Position numbers and translations under genes: made by a program. From Noviherbaspirillum suwonense (GTDB taxonomy: Bacteria; Pseudomonadota; Gammaproteobacteria; Burkholderiales; Burkholderiaceae_D): a DNA stretch of 64,000 nucleotides. This document shows positions 35,039 through 45,100 of the stretch, one piece after another; the first letter of the stretch is position 1, and every line of letters begins with the position of its first letter. The notes below the pieces were generated by a model that was not told the origin of the DNA, did no database searches, and was given only the letters and a program-made list of their open reading frames with translations. The DNA lies in NCBI RefSeq assembly GCF_900182955.1, contig NZ_FXUL01000025.1, positions 1-64,000 of the forward strand. The letters are read 5' to 3'.

Positions 35039-35746
35039 TCAGGCGACGCCCAGATAGATCTGCTGGATCCGGTTGTCACTGGCCAGTTCCGCGGCCGTGC
35101 CGCTCTGCGCCACGTGGCCATGCTCGAGCACATAGACACGGTCGGCAATGCGCAGCGCCGACTGCGCGTCCTGCTCGGCCATCAGGATGGCGACGCCGCC
35201 TTCGCGTATCGTCCGGATCGCATTGAAGATCTCCACCTTCAGCCGGTGCGCGATGCCCACCGACGGCTCGTCGAGCAGCAGCAGCTTGGGCGCGCCCATC
35301 AGCGCCCGGCCGATCGCCACCATCTGCTGCTGGCCGCCGGACAGCGTGCTGACGATCTGCGACGCGCGCTCGCGCAGGATGGGGAACAGCTCGCAGACGC
35401 GCTGGTAGTCGCGCTCGATGGCGACCCGGTCGTTGCGCAGGTAGGCGCCCAGCATCAGGTTTTTCTTGACGGTCAGCTCGGTGAACAGGCGGCGGCCTTC
35501 CGGACAATGGCAGATGCCGCGGCCCACCACCGCATGGGCCGGCAGGCCGTGCAGGGAAGCGCCGTCGAAGTCCAGCCTGCCCTGTCCCGCAACCGAGCGC
35601 GAGATGGCCTTGAGCAGCGTGGTCTTGCCGGCGCCGTTCGGGCCGAGCACGGCGACCAGTTCGCCGCTGTCCACGTGCATCGTGATGTCTTCCAGCGCGG
35701 CCGCCTTGCCGTAGGAGGCCCGCAAATGCTCGATCTCAAGCAGCAT
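35039..35746 (-). CDS. livF: Branched-chain amino-acid ABC transporter ATPase
   Basis: A 235-residue ABC ATPase: Walker A GPNGAGKTT, signature LSGGQQQMVAIGRALMG, Walker B KLLLLDEPSVGIA and the H-loop replaced by the LivF-type AEQDAQSAL. The start IEHLRASYGKAAALEDI is LivF-specific. It pairs with LivG under the LivHM membrane subunits. ATG 35746 is set by AGGAGGTTGAGC directly upstream and overlaps livG by 11 bases; the longer frame to 35785 lacks such a site. Confidence 0.92.
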   Translation of the reverse strand: MLLEIEHLRASYGKAAALEDITMHVDSGELVAVLGPNGAGKTTLLKAISRSVAGQGRLDFDGASLHGLPAHAVVGRGICHCPEGRRLFTELTVKKNLMLGAYLRNDRVAIERDYQRVCELFPILRERASQIVSTLSGGQQQMVAIGRALMGAPKLLLLDEPSVGIAHRLKVEIFNAIRTIREGGVAILMAEQDAQSALRIADRVYVLEHGHVAQSGTAAELASDNRIQQIYLGVA

Positions 35747-36470
35747 GCTCAACCTCCTGGCGGCCGATATAGGCCTCGATGACACGGGGGTCGGCGACGA
35801 TTTCCGCCGGCGAGCCGGTGGCGATCACTTCGCCGAAATCGATGGCGATGACGCGCGAGACCAGCTTCATGAACTCGCGCAGCTTGTGTTCGATCAGGAG
35901 GATGGTGAGCCCCTTCTCCTGGTGCAGGCGGCGTATCAGCACGGAAAGCTCCTCGATTTCACTGGAACCCAGCCCGGCAAACGGCTCGTCGAGCAGCAGC
36001 AGCTCGGGTTCGGTGGCCAGTGCCCGGGCAATCTCCAGGCGCCGCTGGTCGCCATACGACAGCCGTTCCGCGGGCGTCTCTTCCTTGCCGGCCAGGCCCA
36101 CATCGGCAAGCAGGCCGCGCGCCCGCGTCTCCAGGTCGCATGGCGGCACCCGGGGACCGAGGCTGCCGACGATCACGTTCTCGAGCACCGTCATGCCGAC
36201 GAATGGACGGCACAGCTGGAACGTGCGGGCCACGCCGAGGCCGACGATGCGATGGGGCGGCACGCCGCGCAGCGAACGCCCGCCCAGCGTGACCGTGCCG
36301 CTGTCGGCCGGGATGAAGCCGGTCAGCAGGTTGTACAGCGTGGTCTTGCCGGCGCCGTTGGGTCCCAGTATGCCGACGATCTCGCCGCGCTCGACCTCCA
36401 TGCTCACCTGCTTGACCGCATGCAGGCCGCCGAAATGCTTGTCGAGATCCTTCACTGACAGCAGCGTCAT
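35736..36470 (-). CDS. livG: Branched-chain amino-acid ABC transporter ATPase
   Basis: A 244-residue ABC ATPase: LDKHFGGLHAVKQVSMEVER, Walker A GPNGAGKTTLYNLLTG, signature LSYGDQRRLEIARALA and Walker B LLLLDEPFAGLGSSEIEEL. LivG proteins carry the ARTFQLCRPFVGMTVLENV segment seen here. It hydrolyses ATP for the importer with LivF. ATG 36470 overlaps the livM stop as ATGA and follows GGAGAAACGAT. The deeper frame to 37244 is antisense and out-of-frame livM sequence. Confidence 0.93.
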   Translation of the reverse strand: MTLLSVKDLDKHFGGLHAVKQVSMEVERGEIVGILGPNGAGKTTLYNLLTGFIPADSGTVTLGGRSLRGVPPHRIVGLGVARTFQLCRPFVGMTVLENVIVGSLGPRVPPCDLETRARGLLADVGLAGKEETPAERLSYGDQRRLEIARALATEPELLLLDEPFAGLGSSEIEELSVLIRRLHQEKGLTILLIEHKLREFMKLVSRVIAIDFGEVIATGSPAEIVADPRVIEAYIGRQEVEHAA

Positions 36471-37510
36471 ATCGTTTCTCCATTGCCGGCGATCTTGCCG
36501 TCGCCCGCATGCAATCCGTCTTTCGCGGGCCGGGCCGCCGGCCGCGGCGCCCTGTCGCCGGCGCTGCCGGCGATACGCTGCCGCAACTTCTGCCAGGTCG
36601 GCGCGACCAGGCCGGTGGGCAGGAAGAACAGGATCGCAATGAGCACCAGGCTGTAGACCATCAGGCGCCACTCGCCGAAGTCGCGCAGCAGCTCGGTCAT
36701 CAGCGTGAGCAGCAGCGCGCCGCCGATGGCGCCGTAGATCGACGACATGCCGCCGACGTAGACCATCGTGATGATGGTGATGGACGTCACGACCGCGAAC
36801 AGCTGCGGACTCACCTGCTGCTGGTAATGCGCGTACAGCGCGCCGCCCAGTCCGGCGAAGGCCGCGCTGATGATCAGCGACGCGATCTTGTAGAACGTGA
36901 TGTTGAGGCCGGCCGCCAGACAGGTTGCCTCGTCGCCGCGTATGGCCTTCAGGATCAGGCCCCAGTTCGAGCGCGCCAGCGCGACCAGCAGCACGGTTAT
37001 CGCGACCAGGATCGCAAGCACGAACCAGTAGTAATGCAGCGGCGACGACAGCAGCGGCTCGATGCCCTGTATGCCCTCTTCGCCGCCGGTGTGCTCCCAG
37101 AAGATCAGCATGAGCCGCTGCATGATGACCGCGCCGGACAGCATCGCCAGCGCAAAGTAGGGTCCCTTGAGCCGCAGCGTCGGCAGGCCCATGATCAGCG
37201 CGAAGATCACCGCCACCACCATCGAGGCCGGCAGGCTCCACCACGGCCCGAAGCCGAAGACGGTGTTCATGAAGCCGGCCGCATAGGCGCCCACGCCGAT
37301 GAAGAGCGAGTGGCCGAAGTTTTCACGGCCGGTGAGCCCGGACATGAAATCCCAGCTCACCGCCCAGATCCCGTAGATCGCGGCCACGGTCAGCACGCCG
37401 ACCAGGTAGCGGCCGCCGAACACCAGCGGCAGCACGGCCAGGATGGCGACGGCGATGATCGCGCCGCCACGGTCGATATTCTTGTATCGCAGACTGTTCA
37501 TGATTGCCAT
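36467..37510 (-). CDS. livM: Branched-chain amino-acid ABC transporter permease
   Basis: A 347-residue polytopic membrane protein with eight or more hydrophobic segments, the LivM signature SGLTGRENFGHSLFIGVGAY and the cytoplasmic loop ALARSNWGLILKAIRGDEAT that docks with the ATPases. The C-terminus has a basic cytoplasmic tail of ~45 residues (APRPAARPAKDG). It forms the translocation channel with LivH. ATG 37510 or ATG 37501 may be used; neither has a strong ribosome site, and the stop of livH is eight bases upstream, so coupling is likely. Confidence 0.92.
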   Translation of the reverse strand: MAIMNSLRYKNIDRGGAIIAVAILAVLPLVFGGRYLVGVLTVAAIYGIWAVSWDFMSGLTGRENFGHSLFIGVGAYAAGFMNTVFGFGPWWSLPASMVVAVIFALIMGLPTLRLKGPYFALAMLSGAVIMQRLMLIFWEHTGGEEGIQGIEPLLSSPLHYYWFVLAILVAITVLLVALARSNWGLILKAIRGDEATCLAAGLNITFYKIASLIISAAFAGLGGALYAHYQQQVSPQLFAVVTSITIITMVYVGGMSSIYGAIGGALLLTLMTELLRDFGEWRLMVYSLVLIAILFFLPTGLVAPTWQKLRQRIAGSAGDRAPRPAARPAKDGLHAGDGKIAGNGETI

Positions 37511-37517
37511 CCCGAAG

Positions 37518-38378
37518 TCAAAAGGCGGCGCGGCGGCCGAAGAATCCCGCCGGGCGCAGCACGAGCATCAGCAGCGTCGCCAGGACCGACACGATTTCGG
37601 TCCATGAACTCGAGCCCAGGTAAGCCACCAGCGTCTCGGCATAACCGAGCATGAAGGCGGCCAGTATGCTGCCCGGTATCGAGCCCAGGCCGCCGACCAC
37701 GACGATGGCGAACGCCTTCACGATGGGCAGCAGGTGCATGGACGGATTGACCGACAGGAAAGGCCCGGCCATGATGCCCGCCAGCGCCGCAAGCGCGGCC
37801 GACAGGGCCATCACGACGGAAAAGACGCGGTCGCTGGGGATGCCCATGTACTGGGCCGCTTCCGGGTCCTGGGAAATGGCGAGAATGGCGCTTCCCAGGC
37901 GCGTGGTCTGGATGAACAGGTACAGGGCGCCGATGGCCAGGCCGCTCACGACCAGCGCAAGCAGCCGCTGCCCGGCGATATCGACGCCGCCGATGCTGAC
38001 CTTGGCGTCGATGAAGGACGGCACGTTCCGGTATTCCGAGCCGAACGTCAGGAACAGGGCCTGCTCCACGACCAGCGCCACGGCCAGCGATATCATCAGC
38101 ACGGCCAGCTGCGACGCCCGCATGGGCCGTATGAAGACGCGCTCGACGATCACGCCGAACAGCGCCACGCCAGCGACGGTCAGGATGGCCGCGAGCCACA
38201 GGGGCAGGTGCGCGATGGAGGTAAGCGCATAGGCGCCGTAGGCGCCCAGCGCGTAGAACGATCCGTGCGCCAGGTTGAGCACCCTGGCGACGCCGAAGAT
38301 CAGTGTGAAGCCGACCGCGAGCATCGCGTAGATCGCCCCGGTCACGGCGCCGAATATCAGTATCTCTAGCAAAGTCAT
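37518..38378 (-). CDS. livH: Branched-chain amino-acid ABC transporter permease
   Basis: A 286-residue polytopic membrane protein beginning MTLLEILIFGAVTGAIYAML, the standard LivH start, with FGVARVLNLAHGSFYALGAY and the ATPase-docking loop TRLGSAILAISQDPEAAQYM. It forms the channel with LivM. ATG 38378 is chosen because the family N-terminus starts there; AGGAG abuts the start codon, an unusually short spacing. It is separated by 189 bases with a stem-loop from the upstream binding-protein gene. Confidence 0.92.
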   Translation of the reverse strand: MTLLEILIFGAVTGAIYAMLAVGFTLIFGVARVLNLAHGSFYALGAYGAYALTSIAHLPLWLAAILTVAGVALFGVIVERVFIRPMRASQLAVLMISLAVALVVEQALFLTFGSEYRNVPSFIDAKVSIGGVDIAGQRLLALVVSGLAIGALYLFIQTTRLGSAILAISQDPEAAQYMGIPSDRVFSVVMALSAALAALAGIMAGPFLSVNPSMHLLPIVKAFAIVVVGGLGSIPGSILAAFMLGYAETLVAYLGSSSWTEIVSVLATLLMLVLRPAGFFGRRAAF

Positions 38379-38508
38379 CTCCTGGAACGAGCCGGAATGG
38401 CGCCGCGCACGGCGGCTGGCAGGCAGCGCGCGCAAGTGCGCGACAAGTGACGCGGCGCGGCGCAGCCGTGCGGCGGACCTCGGCGTTCATTAATCCATGG
38501 TGCTTGCA

Positions 38509-38540
38509 AGCCCGGCATGCCTGTGCGGCACGCCGGGGCT
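38509..38540. promoter_or_regulatory. Stem-loop between the binding-protein gene and livH
   Basis: AGCCCGGCATGCC, loop TGTGC and GGCACGCCGGGGCT form a long stem with one mismatch and one bulge. No U-tract follows on the minus strand. In similar operons such structures protect the upstream mRNA and allow more binding protein than permease; that role is inferred. Confidence 0.5.
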
Positions 38541-38567
38541 GGCCGGTGCTTGCGCCGGCTTACTTGC

Positions 38568-39851
38568 TTACTTGTTCATCCAGGGCGGCATGATGAACTT
38601 GCCGGTGCGCAGTTCCTTGGGCCACAGGACGACACGGTTGCCCGCATCCTGCCATTGGACGAAGAGCAGGTTCATGTTCTTGCCGCCTGCCTTGACGTCA
38701 TGGTTGTCGTCGAATTCCAGCGTGCCCGGAACCCCGGTCATCGAGGTCTTTTCCAGCGCCTTGATGATGCCGTCGCTATCCATGCTCTTCGTGGTTTCGA
38801 CTGCCTGCGCATACGCATAGACGGCGTCGTAGGCGCCGAAGGCGGTGTAGACCGGCACCCTGCCGGTGCGCTTCTTGAACTCGTCGAAGAAGGGAACGGT
38901 CTTGGCGGTCAGCGGCGCGCGGACGGCGAAGTTGGCGGCCACCTCGCTGATGGACTTGCCGCCCACGCGCTCGAAGAAGTCGCCGTCCATGCTCTTGACG
39001 TCGATGCCGCCGTAAGGGATGGGCACCCTGGCGTCATACCACTGCTTGGCGAACGTGTCGCTCGACGCATGGGACAGGATCACCAGCAGGAACTGCGCCT
39101 CGCTGGCGCGCACCTTCGAGAGCAGCGGCGAAAAGTCCGATGTGCTGGAGTCGAAGAACTCGGTGAGCCGGACGTCGGCGCCGACTTCCCCCGCGCCCTT
39201 TTTCAGTATGGGCACGAGGTCCTGCACCCATTTCGCGTTTTCGCCGATGATGGCGATCTTCTTGTAGCCCAGCTCGCCGATCAGCATGCCGGAGACGAAG
39301 TCGACCAGCTGCCGCGCCTGGTGCGCGGCATTGAGCGGCCCGACGCGGAAGATGTACTTGTTCTTGTCGTAGTCCTGCTTGACCTTGGCGGTGATGGCCG
39401 GGGAGGCGGCGCCGACGCCGAGGTAGATGGTCTTGGCGGTCGTGATATGCGGCAGCTGGGCCAGCGTCACGCCGCTGGTGTAGCCGCCGATCAGCACATC
39501 GGCCTTCTCGTCGGCCGTCAGCTTCTTGATGGCGCTGATGCCGGTTTCCGGGTTTTCGGTTTCGTCCGCCACGACCATTTCAAGCTTGCGCCCGAGCACG
39601 CCGCCCTTGGCATTGATTTCGTCCATGGCGATCTTGATGGCGTCCTGGGTGTCGCGCCCTACCTGCAGCTGCATTGCGGTGGGCACACCGATCTTGATAG
39701 GCTTGTTCTGGGCGGAAGCGGCTGCGGCGCCCATGATGAGTGCGGCCGTTGCCAGCAACTTTCCTATCGTGCGGGCCGTGGGGTGGGTGGAAGAATGCTG
39801 CTGTCGTAAAGAATCAGGGCGGAAAATCCCGGCCCGTACAGACTCGGTCAT
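38568..39851 (-). CDS. livK: Branched-chain amino-acid ABC transporter substrate-binding protein
   Basis: A 427-residue periplasmic binding protein of the LivJ/LivK type. An extended N-region precedes the hydrophobic KLLATAALIMGAAAASAQ signal (to about residue 48). The mature part shows KIGVPTAMQLQVGRDTQDAI, ADETENPETGISAIKKLTAD and AFGAYDAVYAYAQAVET. It delivers ligand to LivHMGF. ATG 39851 follows AAAGGAGTGAGACAT. It is the first gene of the minus-strand operon ending in indolepyruvate oxidoreductase, so aromatic amino acids or aryl acids are possible ligands as well as branched-chain ones. Confidence 0.9.
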   Translation of the reverse strand: MTESVRAGIFRPDSLRQQHSSTHPTARTIGKLLATAALIMGAAAASAQNKPIKIGVPTAMQLQVGRDTQDAIKIAMDEINAKGGVLGRKLEMVVADETENPETGISAIKKLTADEKADVLIGGYTSGVTLAQLPHITTAKTIYLGVGAASPAITAKVKQDYDKNKYIFRVGPLNAAHQARQLVDFVSGMLIGELGYKKIAIIGENAKWVQDLVPILKKGAGEVGADVRLTEFFDSSTSDFSPLLSKVRASEAQFLLVILSHASSDTFAKQWYDARVPIPYGGIDVKSMDGDFFERVGGKSISEVAANFAVRAPLTAKTVPFFDEFKKRTGRVPVYTAFGAYDAVYAYAQAVETTKSMDSDGIIKALEKTSMTGVPGTLEFDDNHDVKAGGKNMNLLFVQWQDAGNRVVLWPKELRTGKFIMPPWMNK

Positions 39852-40194
39852 ATGTCTCACTCCTTTGGTTTTTTCTTTGTCGATACCAGGTGGTGTCATT
39901 CCGTCTCACGCGGCTCCCACTTGAAATAACCATACTGCATTGCTCGGTTTGCGGTCAACTGGTAAAACCAAATTTCGCTGTGCGGGTCTTGTGGACGGAC
40001 GGAACCGGATGGTTTGCTTCGGGGTCGGAATGCACGGATCAAGCCGCCCCGCGCGGCGATGATAACGATGGCGCGCAGGAATTTGATTGCCTCGCCGCAG
40101 TCTATGCAGGAAGACGCAACCAGGCGGCATGCGGCCCGCAGGACGCCTGGCATGCCCGATGTTATTGCCTGTAACTGGATGGGAAGGGGATTGC
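39852..40194. other. Divergent intergenic region, livK // ICMT-like gene
   Basis: About 340 bases hold the livK ribosome site and presumably promoters in both directions. Short open frames here have no coding signature. I see no clear operator or terminator. Confidence 0.4.
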
Positions 40195-41391
40195 ATGTCC
40201 GCCGAACCGACCGACACAGCCGGAGCCGCATCGCGGCGGAATGCAGGTGGCCTGGCGGCCGCAGCAAGCCCATTGCCTTCACCCCGAATCGCGAAAGCGC
40301 CGTCCGCGTTCAGGCGCTGCATGCTCAGCTACCTGGCGTCCATGGCGGTCATTGTGGCCGGACTGTATTTTTACACCGCGCTCAGTCCGTATTACATCGC
40401 CCTTTACCGGGTCCACTGGACGCCTTCCTGGCTTGCCCATGGCACGGGATGGACCGTCACCTTCCCGGTGGCGCTGCAGGGTTTTGCATGCGTCTATGCG
40501 CTGGCCCTGCTGCCCTACTACGCATTGCGACCCGGCAGGTTCAGCCATGCGTACATCATGCTGCGCCATGCATGCCGGCGCCTTGCCCGGCTGCAGCCGC
40601 CGCAAGCAGCGGAGGATGGCGAGGAAGACCGGCAGGCGATGCTGTGCCTGCTACTCAAGTTCATCTTCATCCCATTCTGCATACACGGGCTGGTCGCCTA
40701 CCTGGCCTATGCGGACGACCAGCTCAGTCAGCTGGGCAGGCTGGTGGCCGGCGGGACGATGCCGGACTGGTTCTCGTTCTATAACAGCCGCCTGCATTAC
40801 CTGGTCCTGAACCTGATCTTCATCGTCGATTTCTTTCCCTTCGTCGTCGGCTACCTGGTCCAGTCGCGCATGCTCGGCAATGAGGTCGTCAGCGTCGACG
40901 CCAGCGTTGGCGGCTGGATGGCCTGCCTGGTCTGCTATCCGCCGTTCAATGCCGCGATGGCCGCCATCCTGCCGATGCAGGTGGTCGAGCTTGCGCCCGC
41001 CTACCCGGCGTTTTCAATGACCGCGCATCTCGTCATCAATGGCATGCTCCTGACCTTTTTTGCCTTGTACGCGTATGCCAGCGTGTCGCTGGGCTTCAAG
41101 TGCTCGAACCTGATGCACCGGGGCATCGTGCGCCGCGGGTTGTATCGCTTGATCCGGCACCCTGCCTACCTGTTTAAAAATCTCGCGTGGTGGACCGGCG
41201 CGATCCCCCTCCTTTACGTGCTGGCGCAAACGTCGCCGAAGGAATTTTTCTGGACCGGCTTCTGCATGGCCGGCTGGGCCTGCATCTACCTGCTGCGGGC
41301 GCTGGCAGAAGAGCGGCACCTGTCGCGCCACGCGGATTACCGTGGCTACATGCAACAAGTGCGCTTCCGTTTCATTCCCGGCCTTGCCTGA
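40195..41391 (+). CDS. Multi-pass membrane protein with isoprenylcysteine-methyltransferase-like (ICMT/PEMT) C-terminus
   Basis: A 398-residue protein with several transmembrane stretches, e.g. CMLSYLASMAVIVAGLYFYT, LLKFIFIPFCIHGLVAYLAY and HLVINGMLLTFFALYAYASV. The C-terminal quarter has the ICMT/phospholipid-methyltransferase signature: GLYRLIRHPAYLFKNLAWW, then EERHLSRHADYRGYMQQVRF and RFIPG, which binds S-adenosylmethionine at the membrane. The N-terminal two thirds is an unrelated set of helices I do not recognise. It may methylate a lipid or a terminal carboxylate. ATG 40195 follows GGGAAGGGGA. It stands alone between livK and a small secreted-protein gene. Confidence 0.7.
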   Translation: MSAEPTDTAGAASRRNAGGLAAAASPLPSPRIAKAPSAFRRCMLSYLASMAVIVAGLYFYTALSPYYIALYRVHWTPSWLAHGTGWTVTFPVALQGFACVYALALLPYYALRPGRFSHAYIMLRHACRRLARLQPPQAAEDGEEDRQAMLCLLLKFIFIPFCIHGLVAYLAYADDQLSQLGRLVAGGTMPDWFSFYNSRLHYLVLNLIFIVDFFPFVVGYLVQSRMLGNEVVSVDASVGGWMACLVCYPPFNAAMAAILPMQVVELAPAYPAFSMTAHLVINGMLLTFFALYAYASVSLGFKCSNLMHRGIVRRGLYRLIRHPAYLFKNLAWWTGAIPLLYVLAQTSPKEFFWTGFCMAGWACIYLLRALAEERHLSRHADYRGYMQQVRFRFIPGLA

Positions 41392-41419
41392 ACCTGCGGA
41401 TGCGCAGGCCAGCAGGCTG

Positions 41420-41788
41420 CTATTTGGCCTTCATGTCGCCGCCCTGGGCGCCGGTGCCCGGCACGCCGGTTTCCGGTGAGCCAGTCGTGCCAGGCCCGCC
41501 TGATGAGCCGGTCTTGGGCGCCGTGGTCGAGCTTCCCGAAACGCTGCCGGACGTGGTCCCGCCCGGCATGTTCCCGACGCCGGGCGAGCCGGAGGTGGCG
41601 GTGCCCGGCGAAACGGAGCCCGCCGGCTTTTCGGCATCGCTGGACTTCGCGCGGGACGACGGCTTGCTGGATGAGGATGAACCTGAATCGCCGGAGGTCG
41701 CGCCCTGCGCATGGGCATTCAGCCCGGCGCCGAGCGCAGCGGCGGACACGACAATCGAGGCAATCAGCGGGTGGAATAGCGGCTTCAT
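41420..41788 (-). CDS. Small exported Ser/Gly/Thr/Pro-rich low-complexity protein
   Basis: A 122-residue protein with a good signal peptide (PLIASIVVSAAALGAGLNAHAQ, cleavage near residue 28). The mature part is low-complexity and disordered: SGDSGSSSSSKPSSRAKSS, then Gly/Thr/Pro-rich SPGTATSGSPGVGN and TTSGSVSGSSTTAP, ending GGDMKAK. No domain is recognised. Such proteins are common in Oxalobacteraceae-like genomes with unknown roles in the periplasm. ATG 41788 follows CAGGAGCCTCCG. It converges with the ICMT-like gene. Confidence 0.65.
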   Translation of the reverse strand: MKPLFHPLIASIVVSAAALGAGLNAHAQGATSGDSGSSSSSKPSSRAKSSDAEKPAGSVSPGTATSGSPGVGNMPGGTTSGSVSGSSTTAPKTGSSGGPGTTGSPETGVPGTGAQGGDMKAK

Positions 41789-42187
41789 CGGAGGCTCCTG
41801 GTAAAGGTTGTCCGCTCCACAGGGATCAGATGCCGCTTTCGTTCATTCACGGCGACATAAGCGGAAAAACTTGGATGCAATCCGGCTTTTCGAGTTCCGC
41901 TGACGCGCAATTGCGCAATTGCGTCAGTCGCCGCGTTCGACGCCGCTATCGGGCAAGGCGGGCAAGCCGTCGCGCGATCGCAATGAACTATTGGTCAACA
42001 TCGCCCACGGCAAAGAGCGTCATCCTTTAAAATGCGCGAGCCTGGCTGGTCTTCCTCTCCGGCCGGTGCGATCCATTACAGGCTAACGACGGCCCTAATT
42101 TCATGCATTCTGTCAATTAATTGCATATCATTAACATTAAAAGTTGGTATAATTAACAGTTTTTGAAATCAGGCCGGAGAATTAGGG
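41789..42187. other. Intergenic region with probable promoter of the hybrid kinase gene
   Basis: The last ~90 bases become strongly AT-rich and include TATAAT at 42148-42153, about 35 bases before the GTG start of the kinase gene, with no convincing -35 box at standard spacing (TTGCAT is 21 bases upstream). A GGAG ribosome site follows at ~42176. The first 300 bases show nothing recognisable. Confidence 0.45.
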
Positions 42188-45100
42188 GTGCAAGAAAATA
42201 CGAAGGCCGCCAGCGTCCAGATGTCGCCTTCCGACGACCTTAACTGGCTCTCCGGCGGCGGCGAGATGGGCGCGCTGATCCGCTCGATGGATTGGTCCAG
42301 CACCCCGCTCGGCCCGGTGGAAACCTGGCCGCAAAGCCTGCGCACGTCGGTCAGCCTGTGCCTGTCCTCGACCTTTCCCATCCTGGTCGCCTGGGGTCCG
42401 GAGGATATCCAGATCTACAACGACAGCTACCGTCCGATTTGCGGCGCCAAGCATCCGGAGTCGATGGGACAGAATTTCAAAATTTGCTGGGCCACCGCCC
42501 TGCCGGTCGTCGGCGACGCATTCGACCGTGCGCACCGGGGCGAAGGCACCTATATCCGTGACCAGCGTATGTTCCTGGATCGGAACGGCTACCTGGAAGA
42601 AGCCTTCATGACGTTCTCGTTCTCGCCGATCCGGGACGAGTCCGGCAACGTGGGCGGCATCTTTCACCCGATTACCGAGAACACCGACCAGGTGCTCGGC
42701 GCCCGCCGCACGCAGAGCCTGCGCGACCTGTCGGTGCAGCTGAACCGGGCGAAAACCATCGGCGAACTCGGCGGCCTGCTCTCCAGCGAACATCCGAACC
42801 TGCTGCCGGACCTGCCATTCATCCTGTTCTACAAGGCCGCGCCGGATGGCGTCCTGCACCTCTGTGCCAATGCCGGCCTGCCCGCCGACGCGCCGCTTGC
42901 GCCACCGACGGTCGACTCGTCGGCCGATGGCGGGTGGCCGTTCGCGGCAGCCGCCCGCTCGCGCGCCATCGAGGAAGTCCCTGACCTGGAACGCCGCTTC
43001 GGGCGCGTCGACTGCGGGCCGTATCCGGAAGCGCCGACCTCGGCATTGATCCTGCCGATCAGCGTCGCGGGCATGGAGCAGCCATACGGCTACGTGGTGG
43101 CCGGCGTGAGCGCGCGCCGCGCGCTCGATGCCGAGTACCGCAGCTTCTACGAACTGCTGATGAATACCGTCAACACCGCGGTCGGCAATATCACGGCCTA
43201 CGAGCAGGAACAGAAGCGGGCCGAAGCGCTGGCCGAGATCGACCGCGCGAAGACCGCGTTTTTCTCGAATGTCTCCCATGAATTCCGCACGCCGCTGTCG
43301 CTGATATTCGGTCCTCTCGACGACTCGCTCACCGATCCAGAGGAACCGCTCGGCCCGCGCCAGCGCGCCCGGCTGGAGGTGACCCACCGCAACGCGCTGC
43401 GCCTGCTGAAACTGGTCAATTCCCTGCTGGATTTCTCCAAGATCGAGGCGGGACGGGCGCAGGCAGTCTATGCGCCGCTGGACCTGTCCCGGTTGACACT
43501 GGATCTCACGAGCGTCTTTCGCTCGGCGATGGAGAAAGCCGGGCTGGATTTCGACGTGGCCGTGTCAGACCTGCCGGAGCCGGTCCACGTCGACCGTGAC
43601 ATGTGGGAAAAGATCGTCTTCAACCTGTTGTCGAACGCCTTCAAATTCACGATGCAGGGCGCCGTGCAGGTCAGGCTCGAACGCCACGGCAATGCGGCGC
43701 GCCTGTCGGTGCGCGACACCGGCAGCGGCATTCCCGACGCGGAATTGCCGCGGGTCTTCGAGCGCTTCCACCGCGTCGAGGGCGCGCAGGGTCGAAGCTT
43801 CGAAGGCACCGGCATCGGCCTGGCCCTGCTCCAGGAACTGGTGAAGCTGCACGGCGGCCACATCCATGTCGAAAGCCGGGTCGGTGTGGGCTCGGTTTTC
43901 TACGTCGATATTCCATTCGGAACATCCCATTTGCCCGCCGCGCACATTGCGGCGACGCCAGCCGACGAGCGAGCGGGCGGCGCCATCGGCGCGGCCTTCG
44001 TCGAGGAGGCGTTGCGCTGGCTTCCCGAAGACGCGGCGACGCGGCCTGCCGACCCTGGCGTCGCCGAAGCGCCGGCTGCCGCTGGTCGCCAGCGGGCGCG
44101 CGTGCTGGTGGTCGACGATAACAGCGACATGCGCAATTACGTGAAGGGGCTGCTTGAACGCGACATGGTCGTCGAGACCTGCGCCGATGGCGAGGACGCG
44201 CTGGCCGCGGTGCTGCGCAAGCCGCCCGACCTGCTGCTGAGCGACGTGATGATGCCCCGGCTGGACGGTTTCGGGCTGCTGAAAAAGATACGCGCGACCG
44301 AGGCGATCAGCCATGTTCCGGTGATCCTGCTTTCCGCCAGGGCCGGCGAGGAAGCGCGGATAGAGGGATTGCAGGCCGGCGCCGACGATTACCTGGTCAA
44401 GCCGTTCGCGGCCAATGAGCTATTGGCCAGGGTAAAGAAACAGATCGACCAGAGCCGCGAGCGCCGCAGCGCCCGCAAAGCGCTGGAGGAAAGCGAAGCC
44501 TACTTCCGCTCGCTGGTCGATTCGTCGCCGGCCATGCTCTGGATCACCGACGCCAGTGGCCGGTGCACCTACCTGAGCAAGCGCTGGTTCGAGTACACCG
44601 GTCGCAAGCCAGCTGATGGTCCGTTCCTGAACTGGCTGCAGAGCGTTCATCCGGAGGAGCAGCAGCGGGTCGCACGCGTGTTCATGGCGGCAAATTCGGA
44701 ACATGCGCCGTTCGTGCTGGATTACCGGTCAAGGAGGCATGACGGCGAATTCCGCTGGGTGATCGATTCCGGCGCGCCGCGCTTCGACGCGGACGGCAGC
44801 TTCCTTGGCTACATCGGCAGCGTGATCGATGTCCACGAGCGCAAGGGCGCCGAACAGAAGCTGCAGCTCCTCGCCGACGAACTGTTCGAGACCAACCGCC
44901 GCAAGAGCGAGTTCCTGGCCACGCTCGCCCATGAGCTGCGCAACCCGCTGGCGCCGATACGCAACGGGCTCGAAGTGATGCGGCTGACAGCGGGCAATAC
45001 GACCGCATGGAACAAGGTCCGGGACATGATGGAGCGCCAGGTCTTCCACATGGTGCACCTCGTCGATGACCTGCTCGACGTGGCGCGCATCAGCAGCGGG

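Noticed and set aside
31858-35226. An 1122-codon plus-strand open frame opposite the indolepyruvate oxidoreductase
   Set aside because: Antisense shadow with no domain or ribosome site; the minus-strand gene is unambiguous.
41392-41419. Hairpin CCTGCG...GCGCAGG as a terminator between convergent genes
   Set aside because: The stem is short and neither strand has a T-run.
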